Shown here: piece after piece, positions 1 to 14,324 of the stretch
How positions within the stretch are numbered: position 1 is the stretch's first letter
Layout of the letters: the number at the start of each line of letters is the position of its first letter
The notes under the pieces: generated by a model
Seen by the model: the letters and a program-made list of their open reading frames with translations, nothing else
The model's database searches: none
What the model was told of the DNA's origin: nothing
DNA from: Micromonospora sp. 15K316
GTDB lineage: Bacteria > Actinomycetota > Actinomycetes > Mycobacteriales > Micromonosporaceae
Reading direction: 5' to 3'
Assembly: GCF_004348525.1 (NCBI RefSeq)
Contig: NZ_SMKG01000003.1
Span: forward strand, 62,001 to 126,000
Length of the DNA: 64,000 nucleotides
Program-made: the position numbers and the translations under genes

Positions 1-3000
1 GCCGTTGTACGACGCCCGCGCCCAACCTCGGCTGTCGTAGAACGTGTCGGTGATCATCCGGCCGCCGTTCGGCACCGCCGTCTGCGTCTGCCGCGTCCGC
101 AGCAGGGCGTCGTACAAGCTCACCGACGTGATGTAGGCGTTCGAGTTGGTCAGCTTCTGGCTGGTGACCGCGGTGACACCGGTCTTCGAGACGGTGTAGG
201 CGAACTTCAGGTTCGCGAGGCTGCTCGTCGCCCGGTTGTTCAACCACACCGCCGTGTTGCGGCCGAGCGCGTCGTACTGCTGGCGCGCCACGACCGCGTT
301 CGGGTCGGTGGCGGTCAGCGTGCTGCCGCGCCTCGGGTTGACCGTGCTGGACGCGGTCTGGTTCAACGCGTTCGTCGTCGACGTGCCGGTGACCAGTCCG
401 ACGCTGTTCATCGTGTAGGCGGTCGAGGTCTTGTTGCCCTTGGCGTCGTACGACTCGGTGATCCGGCCGTACGAGTCGTAGGCGGTCCGCCCGGCGGTCT
501 GCCAGGCGTAGGCGTTCGAGGCCCAGTCCTTGGCGACCTGGGTCAGGGTGACGTCACCCTTGGTCGGGGCCTTCGGCTGGGGGAAGGTGGTGGCGAAGCT
601 GGTGTCGTCGTAGAAGGTCCGCTCCGCCTTCACCACCTGAGCGGGCCGGTCGACAGTCGCCGGCGCGGTCAGCGTGTTGGCGCCACCCGGCTCCGACGCG
701 GGGCTGCCCTGGGTGAAACCGCCGCAGGCGACGGAGACCGTCTCGGTCTGGCTGACCAGGCCGGCCAGGTTCTTGCCGGCGTTGACCGGTGCGTAGGTGT
801 AGCTGGTGCACTGGTCGTAGGCGGCGTTGGTCGGGACCGAGTAGGTGTAGGTGTGCTTCAGCTCGCCGAAGGTGGGGCTGGTGGTGTCGGCGTCGTAGCT
901 GTTGTCGCTACCCGTGTACCGCCAGGTGGTCGAGCCGCCGCTGGTGACGGCCTGCCGGCTGTACGTCTTGATCGGTGCGACCCACTGCGCGGTCAGCGCC
1001 GGCAGGCCGGTGCGTGCCCGCGTCGCGGTGGCGCCGGAGACCCAGTAGGAGTTGATGGTGGAGGAGTCGACCCGGCCGCCCTCACCGAGATACTGGGTGC
1101 TCTCCAGCTCCTTACCGGCGAGCTCGTTGACGTCCTCATGGGTGCCACCGGCGGAGTCGGTCAGGTTGACCACGGTGGTGTTGTTGTTCTTGCTCATGCC
1201 GCGGTAGTAGGTGGCCTCGGACTGCGTGCGCCGATCGTTGACGCCGTCGCCGTTGAAGGTCTGCACCTTCGCGTAGCCGCGGAACTGGCCGTAGGTCCGG
1301 TACTTGGCCTTGACCACCTCGTTGTCGTCGAAGTGCCAGGCCGCACCGTCGAGGTACTTGTAGCTGGTCTTCAGCGCGGGCGCCCCACCGGTCGGGTCGG
1401 TGGAGACGACCTGGGTGACGGCGTACTTGTTGAACCAGTCACGGGTCTGCTCGGTGAAGCCGTCCGGGGTCCAGTACACCGGGTAGCAGGACTTGGTGTT
1501 CGACGCTGGGGAGACGGTCACCGGTGCGGTGCACGGGTTGGGCAGCTCGTAGCTGGGAGAGATCACCGAGCCGCTCTCGGTGGTGATCGCCGAGATGCGC
1601 TGCCGGTAGAAGTTCGGCAGACCACCCGTCACGTCCACCCGGTTGGCCAGCTTCACACCGACGAAGGAGACCGAGGGCAGCGAGATCGCGCTGGTGGAGC
1701 CGCCAGCGCTGAGGTCGTGCCCCGTGCGCGTGATCGAGCTCAGCCACAGGGTCGGAGAGGTGCCGTCCCCGGTGGCGGGCATCGTGTGGGTGAAGGCGTA
1801 CGAGTCGACCTTCTCATGCTGCGAGGTGGCGGTGTTGTACTGCTGCGCCTCGATCGACGTCAGCCGGACCGTCGAGAAGAACGACGGGCCCCAGCTGTCG
1901 CAGTCGGTGCCCGCGTTGCAGACCAGGTCGAACGGCACGTCCGGCCAGTTCGCCTTCGTCGACGAGTTCAGCGGCTGGCAGGTCCCGGAGAGGCAGCGGT
2001 CGCCGGTCTTGAACACGATCCGGTTCGGGACGGTGCCGTATGCGTTGCCGTCGGTGAACCCGTAGTCGATCCGGGCCAGGTGGCTGTCGCGGATGTAGGA
2101 GACGTCGCTGGCGCCCTTGTTCCGCCCGTAGTAGTTCGTGTCCTGCTCGTAGTAGTACGCCATCGCGTTGCCGTGCGTGTCGGTGACGTAGTCCAGGTTC
2201 CACCGGTACGCCATGGTGCAGACCGACGAGGAGAAGCCGGCCGAGTCGAAGCAGGGGTCACCGGAGTGCGGCGAGTAGACCGGCGTGTGGTCGACCGACT
2301 TCGTCTCCGCCTTGGTCGACGTCCACCCCGGCAGCCGGTTACGGCCGAACTCGTAGGTGGTGCCGTCGCGCAGCGTCACCCGCCAGTAGTCCGTGTTGTA
2401 GGTACCGGAGCCGTTGCCCGAGTTCTCGACGTGCGTGATGACCTCGCCGTTGTCCGACTCCGGCTTCCACACCTTCTTCGTCGCGTCCCACACGAGCGCG
2501 GTCGAGGAGCCGTTCAGCGACAGGGTGAGGATCGGCCCGTCGTAGCACCGGTCGTAGGTCTCCACCGGTGAGGGCTTGCCACCCGGGTCGTCCTGGCACG
2601 ACGCGAAGGTCTGCTCGACGTACGACCGCGGGGTCGACCAGCCGTCGCCCACCCAGGACGCCTGCGCGTTGGTGGAGACGGTCTGCCCGTCCACGCTGCC
2701 CGAGTCGTAGGAGAGCGCCACCGTCGGCACCAGGCCGGACGCGGCGGGCGGCACGGTGATGGGGTACGAGTAGGTGAAGGAGCCCGTGCTCCCACCGGCG
2801 GTCCAGGATCCGGAGGGCTTCAGGTCGGTGGCGGCGTAGGTTCCCCCCTTGCCACCCTCCTCCCCCGCCGAGGCGACCGCCGCGAGCACGGTAGTGCCGG
2901 CCACGCGGGACTCTGCGCCGCCGGTGGCGAGCGGCACCTCGGCGGAGACCGTCTGCGCCGCGAGGTCGTTGGATGACGGCAACGGGGTGGCCGTCCGGCA

Positions 3001-3615
3001 ACTCTCCACCTTCGGGGTGGTCAGCGCGCACGCCGGCAACGTCACCAGCCGCAGCCGGGAGCCGTAGTTGCCGCCGAACGCCTCCGCGAACTGGGCGTAG
3101 TCCACACCGACGCGCACCGCGCCCGACGCCACGTCCGGAGTGACCGAGAGCAGCACGCCGTCCACCCCGGCCGCCTCGGCCGCGGCCCGGTCGGCGACCC
3201 GGACGTCGACCCGCTGCGGGCCCGCGTACCGGCCGTCCTTCAGCACGGGCTGGGCCCAGATCGGCGTGTCCGCCGCCCGGACCTTCGCCGGCGCCACCGA
3301 GCGGGCGGCCGACGATGCGGCCGGGGAGGTCAGGTCGAGCTGGGCGGACGCGGCCTTCGGCCACGCCGTACGGGTCGGCTTGTACGTCGTCGCCGCGTCG
3401 TCCTTCGGCGTCACGAACTTCGTCGGGAGGGGCTTCACGCCCTTCACGGAGGGCCCGGGCGAGACCGCCGGCGGCTTCGCCAACCCGTCGTCCTTGGGCT
3501 TCGCCGACGCCGGCGTACCCGACAGCAAACCCGCCATGAGCGACGCCGCCGCCACCACCGCGACCATTCGCGTGGGACGCCCCCACAGGCGCAGGCCCCC
3601 GTGTTGCCCGACCAT
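1..3615 (-). CDS. Secreted RHS/YD-repeat protein, C-terminus cut by window edge
   Basis: The frame is open without a stop from an ATG at 3615 to the left edge, so at least 1205 residues are encoded and the C-terminus lies outside. A GAGGTGAGG ribosome site precedes the ATG. The N-terminus has basic residues, a hydrophobic stretch and an alanine-rich cleavage region ending ASA near residue 40, so export by Sec is likely. An SpvB/TcaC-like beta region follows (YSYPITVPPAASGL and ALSYDSGSVDG motifs around residues 285-320). The part near the window edge has YD-type repeats such as YDALGRNTAVW and YDSRGWARASYNG. RHS proteins form a shell around a variable C-terminal domain, often a toxin; that end is not visible. 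It is transcribed divergently from another giant secreted protein at 3895. Confidence 0.9.
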   Translation of the reverse strand, partial: MVGQHGGLRLWGRPTRMVAVVAAASLMAGLLSGTPASAKPKDDGLAKPPAVSPGPSVKGVKPLPTKFVTPKDDAATTYKPTRTAWPKAASAQLDLTSPAASSAARSVAPAKVRAADTPIWAQPVLKDGRYAGPQRVDVRVADRAAAEAAGVDGVLLSVTPDVASGAVRVGVDYAQFAEAFGGNYGSRLRLVTLPACALTTPKVESCRTATPLPSSNDLAAQTVSAEVPLATGGAESRVAGTTVLAAVASAGEEGGKGGTYAATDLKPSGSWTAGGSTGSFTYSYPITVPPAASGLVPTVALSYDSGSVDGQTVSTNAQASWVGDGWSTPRSYVEQTFASCQDDPGGKPSPVETYDRCYDGPILTLSLNGSSTALVWDATKKVWKPESDNGEVITHVENSGNGSGTYNTDYWRVTLRDGTTYEFGRNRLPGWTSTKAETKSVDHTPVYSPHSGDPCFDSAGFSSSVCTMAYRWNLDYVTDTHGNAMAYYYEQDTNYYGRNKGASDVSYIRDSHLARIDYGFTDGNAYGTVPNRIVFKTGDRCLSGTCQPLNSSTKANWPDVPFDLVCNAGTDCDSWGPSFFSTVRLTSIEAQQYNTATSQHEKVDSYAFTHTMPATGDGTSPTLWLSSITRTGHDLSAGGSTSAISLPSVSFVGVKLANRVDVTGGLPNFYRQRISAITTESGSVISPSYELPNPCTAPVTVSPASNTKSCYPVYWTPDGFTEQTRDWFNKYAVTQVVSTDPTGGAPALKTSYKYLDGAAWHFDDNEVVKAKYRTYGQFRGYAKVQTFNGDGVNDRRTQSEATYYRGMSKNNNTTVVNLTDSAGGTHEDVNELAGKELESTQYLGEGGRVDSSTINSYWVSGATATRARTGLPALTAQWVAPIKTYSRQAVTSGGSTTWRYTGSDNSYDADTTSPTFGELKHTYTYSVPTNAAYDQCTSYTYAPVNAGKNLAGLVSQTETVSVACGGFTQGSPASEPGGANTLTAPATVDRPAQVVKAERTFYDDTSFATTFPQPKAPTKGDVTLTQVAKDWASNAYAWQTAGRTAYDSYGRITESYDAKGNKTSTAYTMNSVGLVTGTSTTNALNQTASSTVNPRRGSTLTATDPNAVVARQQYDALGRNTAVWLNNRATSSLANLKFAYTVSKTGVTAVTSQKLTNSNAYITSVSLYDALLRTRQTQTAVPNGGRMITDTFYDSRGWARASYNG

Positions 3616-8571
<4,956 letters not shown>

Positions 8572-8623
8572 TGCGCTGACGGTGCCGTGCCACGGTCATC
8601 CGTGTCGGGGCGCCCGAGCAAAC

Positions 8624-8667
8624 CGGGCCCTGTCCTGCGGCGCGATCGCGTCGCGGGGCAGGGCCCG
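8624..8667 (+). terminator. Hairpin terminator after the lectin-repeat gene
   Basis: CGGGCCCTG (8624-8632) pairs with CAGGGCCCG (8659-8667), with a partly pairing inner segment. It starts about 50 bases after the stop codon at 8571. There is only a short T run afterwards, as is common in high-GC actinomycetes. Confidence 0.6.
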
Positions 8668-8683
8668 TTCTCGCAGCGGCGCC

Positions 8684-8764
8684 GTTGATCGACTCGATTC
8701 CCTGGATGTCGGGGTGTCAGGAGCGTGCGGACGCCCCGACATCCAAGAAGCCGAGTCGATCAAC
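8684..8764. repeat. 81-bp imperfect palindrome (REP-like element)
   Basis: The outer arms GTTGATCGACTCG (8684-8696) and CGAGTCGATCAAC (8752-8764) are perfectly complementary. The inner arms TGGATGTCGGGGTGTC (8703-8718) and its near-complement (8730-8745) differ at one base. A six-base interior mismatch separates the two stems and the loop is about eleven bases. It lies between the convergent genes ending at 8571 and 8773. The size and the bulged-stem design resemble dispersed palindromic repeats rather than a simple terminator, although it could also end transcription from the right. Confidence 0.75.
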
Positions 8765-8772
8765 ACCGGCCG

Positions 8773-9816
8773 TCAGACCAGGTCCGCCTCGCAGAGCAGC
8801 TTCCAGAGCCCGGCGCCGTCGGGAGCGGAGAACCACCGCTGCCCCACCGGCCCCTCCGCGTGCGGGCGCTCCGCCGGGGCGGGCAGGCCACCGGCGAGCA
8901 CCGCCTGGGTGGGCGAGAGGCGGCGAATCGCCACCCCGGCCACGTTCTCCGGGTGGGCCGCCGCGAACTCGCGGTAGATCTCCTGGTCGTGCTGGCCGTC
9001 GTCGCCGACGAGCAGCCACCGCACGTCGGGGAACTCGCGGGCCAGCCGGGCCAGGGTCTTGCGCTTGTGCTCCATGCCGCTGCGGAACCACCTGTCGGCC
9101 GTCGGCCCCCAGTCGGTGAGCAGCAGCGGGCCGGCCGGGTAGAGGTGCCGGGAGAGGAACCGGGTGAGCGTCGGCGCGACGTTCCACGCGCCGGTGGAGA
9201 GGTAGAAGACGGGCGCGCCCGGGTGGGCGGTGACCAGCCGTTCGTAGAGCACCGCCATGCCGGGCACGGCGGCCCGGGCGTGCTCGTCGAGCACGAACGT
9301 GTTCCACGCGGCGAGCAGCGGCCGGGGCAGGGTGGTCACCATGACCGTGTCGTCGATGTCGGAGAGGATGCCGAAGCGCACGGCCGGGTCGAGGATGCGC
9401 ACGGGCGCCTCGACCGGCTCGGCGTCGGGCATGCTGAGCCGTACGCTGCCCCAGCCCGGGGGCAGCTCCGCCTCGACCACCGTGTCGATGAACCCGCTGC
9501 GGTCGGTCTGCGTCTCGTGCCGCACGCCCCCCGCCTCGACGGTGACCGTCACGTGCTTCGCCGGGAGGGTGGTGAAGCTGCGCCAGCCACGGACCTTCTC
9601 CAGCCGGGACCGCTGCCGGGTGTCCGGTCGGCCGATCAGCACCCTGCACATCACCCGCACCCAGCCGGGGGCGCCGTAACAGGTGTACGCGACGATGTTG
9701 ATCCGCCAGCCCGTGCGCCGGAGGCGGCGCTCGAAGAACTGGTGGACGGCGTCCTCCATCCGCGCCGCCCGGTGCAGACGCGGAACGGCCAACTGGCCGG
9801 CGGGAGTCGGTGGCAC
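8773..9816 (-). CDS. App1-like phosphatidate phosphatase domain protein (DUF2183)
   Basis: This 347-residue protein belongs to the App1/DUF2183 family, whose catalytic half is HAD-like; yeast App1 is a phosphatidate phosphatase. The HAD nucleophile motif DIDDT is at residues 153-157, the STG motif lies about 55 residues later, and GDDGQHD near 271 supplies the acidic metal-binding residues. The N-terminal half (RRTGWRINIVAYTCYGAPGW) is the usual conserved beta domain. The GTG at 9816 is preferred because AGGG lies seven bases upstream and family members start shortly before the RxEDAV segment. A GTG at 9900 would add 28 residues of doubtful composition. The bacterial substrate is unknown. Confidence 0.85.
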   Translation of the reverse strand: MPPTPAGQLAVPRLHRAARMEDAVHQFFERRLRRTGWRINIVAYTCYGAPGWVRVMCRVLIGRPDTRQRSRLEKVRGWRSFTTLPAKHVTVTVEAGGVRHETQTDRSGFIDTVVEAELPPGWGSVRLSMPDAEPVEAPVRILDPAVRFGILSDIDDTVMVTTLPRPLLAAWNTFVLDEHARAAVPGMAVLYERLVTAHPGAPVFYLSTGAWNVAPTLTRFLSRHLYPAGPLLLTDWGPTADRWFRSGMEHKRKTLARLAREFPDVRWLLVGDDGQHDQEIYREFAAAHPENVAGVAIRRLSPTQAVLAGGLPAPAERPHAEGPVGQRWFSAPDGAGLWKLLCEADLV

Positions 9817-9985
9817 GCTGACACCCTGCCACACGAGCGCGGCGGCGGCCACGCGGGCGATCTCCCGTCCGGCCGCCCGCGTGGCCGGGCCCGAGCTCAC
9901 CGAGCCGAACCGGTCTGCCGGATCGCCCTCGCCCGGCTCGGCGAACGTGAAACACTCCGGTCGGGACGACGACGGGGGCGTGGTC

Positions 9986-11608
9986 GTGTCGCAACCTGTG
10001 CAGCAGCACCGCCGGCGGCGGCGCCGGCGGCTCGACCGCCCGGCGCTGGTCGCGCTGCTGCTCGGGCTGGCCGGGTTCGGCTACCGGCTGGTCCTGACGC
10101 TGCTCACGGTGCCGGTGTCGAACAGCGACGAGGCCACCTTCGGCCTGGCCGCCCTGCACATCGCGCAGGGGCGGGAGCATCCGGTCTTCCTCTACGGCCA
10201 GCGCTACATGGGCATGCTCGAGTCGTACCTGGCCGCACCGCTGATCGCGCTCTCCGGGCCGAACTGGCCGGTGCTGCGGCTGCCGATGCTCGTCCTCTAC
10301 GCGGTCTTCCTCTACCTGATCCACCGACTCACCCGGCGGATCTGCTCCCCGTGGTTCGCCACGTTCGTGGTCGGCCTGCTGGCGCTCGGCCCGGAGCGGG
10401 TCGTCCGGGACCAGTTGACGGTGGTGGGCGGCCGGCCCGAGGTCAAGGCGGCGGTGCTGCTGATGCTGCTGATCGCGGTGGGGTTGGCCGGCGGCACCAT
10501 CCGGCGACGACGGTCGGCCGTCGGGCTCTTCGGGCTCCTCGCCGGCCTGGCGCTCTGGTCCGACTGGCTGATCGTGCCGTACCTGGCGGTGGTCGGGCTG
10601 CTGCTGGTCTACGCGGCGCGCCGGGAACTCCTCGGCTGGGCCGGGGCGCTGCTGGTGGTCGGATTCCTGGTCGGCGTCGCCCCGATGATCTGGGACAACG
10701 CCGTCGCCCCGCCCGGCCAGGACTCGCTGTCGGTGTTCCGGGAGATCAGCACCAAGGAGGGTCCGTCGCCGCCCTGGTCGCAGCGGCTGGAGGGCGGCCT
10801 GCTGCAGGGGGTGCCGCTGGCCGGCGGCCTCTGCCCGATCGGCGGCTGCGCGCCGTCGCAGCAGTGGTTCGGGGCGATCTACCCGCTGCTGCTGGTCGGC
10901 TCGGCGGCGTTCGCGCTGATCGCGTACCGGCGCACCGCCGGCGCACCGCTCGCCGCGCGGATCCGGTGGGTCACGCACCTCGCGCTGGTCGCCGGCGCGG
11001 TGCTCACCCTGCTGGCGTACGTGCGCAGCCCCCTCTCGGCCACCGACCCGCTCGGCTACGCCCGGTACCTGTCGGTGCTCCAGCTCTCCCTGCCGGCGGT
11101 GCTCTGGCCGCTCTGGCTGGCGGCGGAGGCCTGCTGGCGGGGCACGGTGGGCGCGCTCGGCCGGTTGACCGGCGCGGTGGCGACCGGGGTGCTGGCCGGG
11201 CTGGCGGCGGCCGGCCTGGTGGTCACCGTGCTCTTCGCCGCGACCGGTCTGGGCGCGTCCCGTGAGGAGGAGCGGCAGGCCCGGGAGCTCGCCGCCGTCC
11301 TGCGCGCCGACGGTCCCCACGAGGTGTACGCGGGCTACTGGATCTGCAACCGGCTGGTCTTCAACACCGATGAGAAGGTGGTCTGCGGGGTGCTCGACGA
11401 CAACCTGATGCCCGGGCAGAACCGGTACCTGCCGTACTGGCGTCAGGTGGGTCGGGCGGACCGTCCGGGGTACGTGGTGGAGGCCGGTTCGCCGGTGGAA
11501 CGGCACCTGCGGGGGCTGCTCGGCGACCGGGTCGAGACCACGCCGGTACGCGACGTCGGCCGCTACCGCGTCTACCACCCGGAGACCCCGCTGCGGCCCT
11601 GGCGGTAG
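9986..11608 (+). CDS. GT-C superfamily membrane glycosyltransferase (PMT_2-like)
   Basis: About 540 residues with ten or more hydrophobic segments separated by short loops. The first large outer loop has the SNSDEATFGLAA motif, matching the acidic catalytic D-E of GT39/PMT_2-like enzymes, which use polyprenyl-phosphate sugars at the outer membrane face. QRYMGMLES follows, as in relatives. The start is uncertain: GTG at 9986 follows a GGGGG tract, and GTGs at 9980 and 9998 are in frame. The stop is eleven bases before yaaA, so the two may share a transcript. The acceptor is unknown. Confidence 0.75.
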   Translation: MSQPVQQHRRRRRRRLDRPALVALLLGLAGFGYRLVLTLLTVPVSNSDEATFGLAALHIAQGREHPVFLYGQRYMGMLESYLAAPLIALSGPNWPVLRLPMLVLYAVFLYLIHRLTRRICSPWFATFVVGLLALGPERVVRDQLTVVGGRPEVKAAVLLMLLIAVGLAGGTIRRRRSAVGLFGLLAGLALWSDWLIVPYLAVVGLLLVYAARRELLGWAGALLVVGFLVGVAPMIWDNAVAPPGQDSLSVFREISTKEGPSPPWSQRLEGGLLQGVPLAGGLCPIGGCAPSQQWFGAIYPLLLVGSAAFALIAYRRTAGAPLAARIRWVTHLALVAGAVLTLLAYVRSPLSATDPLGYARYLSVLQLSLPAVLWPLWLAAEACWRGTVGALGRLTGAVATGVLAGLAAAGLVVTVLFAATGLGASREEERQARELAAVLRADGPHEVYAGYWICNRLVFNTDEKVVCGVLDDNLMPGQNRYLPYWRQVGRADRPGYVVEAGSPVERHLRGLLGDRVETTPVRDVGRYRVYHPETPLRPWR

Positions 11609-11618
11609 ATTCCACCGG

Positions 11619-12416
11619 GTGCTCATCCTGCTGCCGCCCTCTGAGGGGAAGGCCGACACCGGTACCGGCCGCCCGCTCGACCTGGCCACACTCTCCCTGC
11701 CGGAGCTGAACCCGGCCCGCGGGGAGGTGCTCGCCGCGCTGGGCGCGCTCTGCGCCGGGCCGGACGAGACCGCGGCCCGGGCGGCGCTCGGGCTCAGCGA
11801 GGGTCAGCACCACGAGCTGCGACGCAACGCACGGCTGCCGCAGGCCCGCACCGCGCCGGCCGCCCGGATCTACACCGGGGTGCTCTACGAGGCGCTGGAC
11901 CTCCCGTCGCTCCCCCCGGAGGCCACCCGGGCCGCCCGCCGCTCGATACTGATCAGCTCCGGGCTCTGGGGCGCCGTACGCCTCACCGACCGGATCCCGC
12001 CCTACCGCTGCCCCATCGGGGCGAAGCTGCCCGGCCCGGGTGCGTTGGGGGCGTACTGGCGGCGGGCGCTGGGGCCGGTGATGGCCGAGGCGGCCGGGAA
12101 CCGCCCGGTGCTCGACCTGCGCTCCGGCGCGTACGCCGCGACCTGGGCCGCGCGGGGTGCGGTCGCGGAGCGGACGGTGACCGTGCGGGTGCTGCACGAG
12201 CGCGAGGTGGACGGGGTCCCGGTCCGCTCCGTGGTGAGCCACTTCAACAAGGCGACGAAGGGGCGGCTGGTCCGCGACCTGCTGCTCGCCGGCGCCCGGC
12301 CCCGGACCGCCGACGATCTGGTCGGCGCGCTGCGGGACCTGAAGTACACCGTGGTGGAGCAGCCGACGCCGGCCGGCCGGCCACGGGCTGTCGACCTGGT
12401 GGTCACCCAGCTGTAG
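11619..12416 (+). CDS. yaaA: YaaA-family peroxide stress protein (DUF328)
   Basis: A 265-residue protein beginning with the family signature MLILLPPSEGKAD and carrying the conserved GLWG and HFNKATKGR segments. The E. coli homologue lowers free intracellular iron during hydrogen peroxide stress and binds DNA. GTG is the start; there is only a weak ribosome site, so translation may be coupled to the preceding gene. No OxyR-like regulator is nearby. Confidence 0.92.
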   Translation: MLILLPPSEGKADTGTGRPLDLATLSLPELNPARGEVLAALGALCAGPDETAARAALGLSEGQHHELRRNARLPQARTAPAARIYTGVLYEALDLPSLPPEATRAARRSILISSGLWGAVRLTDRIPPYRCPIGAKLPGPGALGAYWRRALGPVMAEAAGNRPVLDLRSGAYAATWAARGAVAERTVTVRVLHEREVDGVPVRSVVSHFNKATKGRLVRDLLLAGARPRTADDLVGALRDLKYTVVEQPTPAGRPRAVDLVVTQL

Positions 12417-12574
12417 GAGACCGTCGGGACACTCCGCCGCAGCCGCTGCGGGCGTTCCCGGCGACCTTTCAGGGCGTGCGCAAGATTTCCTCAAGGCTGG
12501 GGCGGATCGGTTCCGTGTCCGGCGCGTACCGGTCACGGTAGGAATACCCCGACTCCGACAAAGGAGTACCTCCG

Positions 12575-13249
12575 TTGGCCTCCGAACCCGCCCTGCTAGA
12601 CCGGCCGCGTCGCCCGGCGACGCCACCTCCGCTGGACTGGCTGACCCTGGCCGACGCCTTCGAGGCCGCCTGCCTGCTGCGCTGCACGCCACCGCCGGCC
12701 GAGCCGCGCCCGCACCGCGCGGTGGGCCGGCGTTCGGCCGCGGTCGTGGAGTTCAATCGGGAGGACGCCGCACAGCGGATGCGGCAGCTGTTGGACCGAC
12801 TGGACATACCCGTCGAGCACGAGATGACCTTCGGTGGCCTGCGCCGCCGCTACGAGCTGCACCGCCTGCGGGTACCGCCGGCCCACCGGGGCCGCTACTC
12901 GCGCCTGACGGAGGCCGGCTGGTGGCAGGGGCGCCGTGAGTTGCTCGCCGCCCCGGTTCCCGGCGCGTCGACCCCACGCCGGGTCTGGGTGCCGCGGCTG
13001 GCCGCCGCGGCCTGGCGCTCCGCGCTGCTGGCCGGGGGGCGGCACGTCCGCCGGCACATCCTGGGGGTACGACTCACCGACCGCGAGCTGGCCGCCGTGC
13101 TGATCCGCAGCGCCGCCCTGCTCCGCGTGCCGGCGGAGCTGCGCCCGGGCACCGGTTGTTTCCTGGTCAGCGTGGCCGACGGTCCGGACCGGCGCCGGAT
13201 CCTGCAACAGACCGCGCTGGCGCCCGCCCCGGCCGCCGAGTCTGCCTGA
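12575..13249 (+). CDS. Uncharacterised protein, possible WhiA/LAGLIDADG-like fold
   Basis: A 224-residue arginine-rich cytoplasmic protein starting at TTG 12575, eight bases after a strong AAGGAG. No family was firmly recognised. By eye its layout parallels the N-terminal LAGLIDADG-like half of WhiA: a VVEFNREDAAQRMRQLL helix, then TFGGLRRRYEL, then an AAWRSALLAGG segment, then LLRVPAELR and LVSVADG. The C-terminal helix-turn-helix of WhiA is absent. This resemblance is inferred from motif order only. It has its own upstream region, with TAGGAAT at 12540 as a possible -10. Confidence 0.75.
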   Translation: MASEPALLDRPRRPATPPPLDWLTLADAFEAACLLRCTPPPAEPRPHRAVGRRSAAVVEFNREDAAQRMRQLLDRLDIPVEHEMTFGGLRRRYELHRLRVPPAHRGRYSRLTEAGWWQGRRELLAAPVPGASTPRRVWVPRLAAAAWRSALLAGGRHVRRHILGVRLTDRELAAVLIRSAALLRVPAELRPGTGCFLVSVADGPDRRRILQQTALAPAPAAESA

Positions 13250-13334
13250 CCGCCGGCGGCGGCGACCCGACCCGGTGCTCCCCGGCCGGGGCGAGCGTCG
13301 ACGACGCCGGCCCCGACGGGAACCGGGTCGCCGG

Positions 13335-14300
13335 TCAGCGGGACGTCAGGGCCCGCTCCGCGTACGCCCAGAGACGATCGGCCGTAGCCGGGTCCGTGGC
13401 GTGCACGGCCACCCCTCCGGTGGCCTCCGGACCGCCGACCACCACCTCGACCTCCTGGTTGTCGCTGAAGTAGCGGCCGGTGACCCCGTCGACCAGCGGC
13501 GAGGCCGCCAGCAGCACGGTGGTCGCCGCGCCCTGGGCGGGGGTCTTGTAGTACTCCAGGTCGATCCGGTTGCCGGCCTCGTCCAGCACCCCGAACGAGC
13601 GCAACGTCTCCTCGTCCATGTGCCGCTGCAGATTGGTGTTGATGTAGCCGGGGTTGAGCGCGTTGGCGACGATGCCGTCGGCGGCCCAGCGCCGGGCGAT
13701 GCCCACGGCGAGCAGCACGTCCGCGGTCTTCGACCGCCCGTACGCCGACCACGGGTCGTACGGCTGCCGCTCGAACTGCGGGTCGTCGAAGTCGAACGCT
13801 TCCCGCAGATGCGCACCGGAGCTGACGATCACGACCCGGGCCGAGCCGGCGGCCCGCAGGCTGTCGTGCAGACCGCGGGCGAGCGCGAAGTGGCCGAGGT
13901 AGTTGGTGCCGAGCTGGAGCTCCCAGCCCTGCGGGGTGAGCTGCCGGGTGGGGATCGCCATGATCCCGGCGTTGGCGACGAGCGCGTGCAGTGGCCCCTC
14001 CCAGGCCGCGACGAAGGCGTTCACGGAGGTCAGGTCGGCCAGGTCGAGGGCGGCGGCCCGCACCACACCGGACCCCGCCCCGGCGAACTCGGCCACCAGG
14101 CCGTCGGCGGCGGCCGGGTTCCGGGTGGCGACGGTGACCTCCGCCCCGGCCCCGGCGAGGGCGCGGACGGCTTCGGCGCCGATGCCGGACGCGCCGCCGG
14201 TGACGATCATGCGGCGACCGGTGAGGTCGACGCCGTCGAGGATCTCGGCGGCGGTGGTACGGGCCGTGAACGGGGTGCTGGTTCGGGTTTCGGCGCTCAT
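13335..14300 (-). CDS. Short-chain dehydrogenase/reductase (retinol-dehydrogenase-like)
   Basis: This 321-residue enzyme has the classical SDR Rossmann motif TGGASGIG near residue 34, NAG near residue 109 and the catalytic pair in YGRSK near residue 186, with an upstream serine (VSSGAH). The length and the long C-terminus fit the retinol dehydrogenase/WW-domain-like oxidoreductase branch, which acts on alcohols and ketones with NADP(H). It is divergent from an AraC regulator, the usual arrangement for an inducible oxidoreductase. The substrate cannot be deduced. Confidence 0.88.
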   Translation of the reverse strand: MSAETRTSTPFTARTTAAEILDGVDLTGRRMIVTGGASGIGAEAVRALAGAGAEVTVATRNPAAADGLVAEFAGAGSGVVRAAALDLADLTSVNAFVAAWEGPLHALVANAGIMAIPTRQLTPQGWELQLGTNYLGHFALARGLHDSLRAAGSARVVIVSSGAHLREAFDFDDPQFERQPYDPWSAYGRSKTADVLLAVGIARRWAADGIVANALNPGYINTNLQRHMDEETLRSFGVLDEAGNRIDLEYYKTPAQGAATTVLLAASPLVDGVTGRYFSDNQEVEVVVGGPEATGGVAVHATDPATADRLWAYAERALTSR

Positions 14301-14324
14301 ACGTCCACGCTACGAACGACCCGT

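Noticed and set aside
853-2571. Long + strand frame of 572 codons opposite the RHS gene
   Set aside because: Arginine/valine-rich low-complexity translation typical of antisense high-GC shadows; the minus strand here encodes a clear SpvB/YD-repeat protein.
8717-11689. 990-codon minus-strand frame and an 846-codon + strand frame over the App1 and GT-C genes
   Set aside because: Both are shadow translations dominated by Arg, Gly and Ala; the App1 and GT-C frames carry catalytic motifs.
13250-13334. GGCGACCCG / CGGGTCGCC inverted repeat as a terminator
   Set aside because: The arms are 54 bases apart with weak inner pairing, so it was not called.
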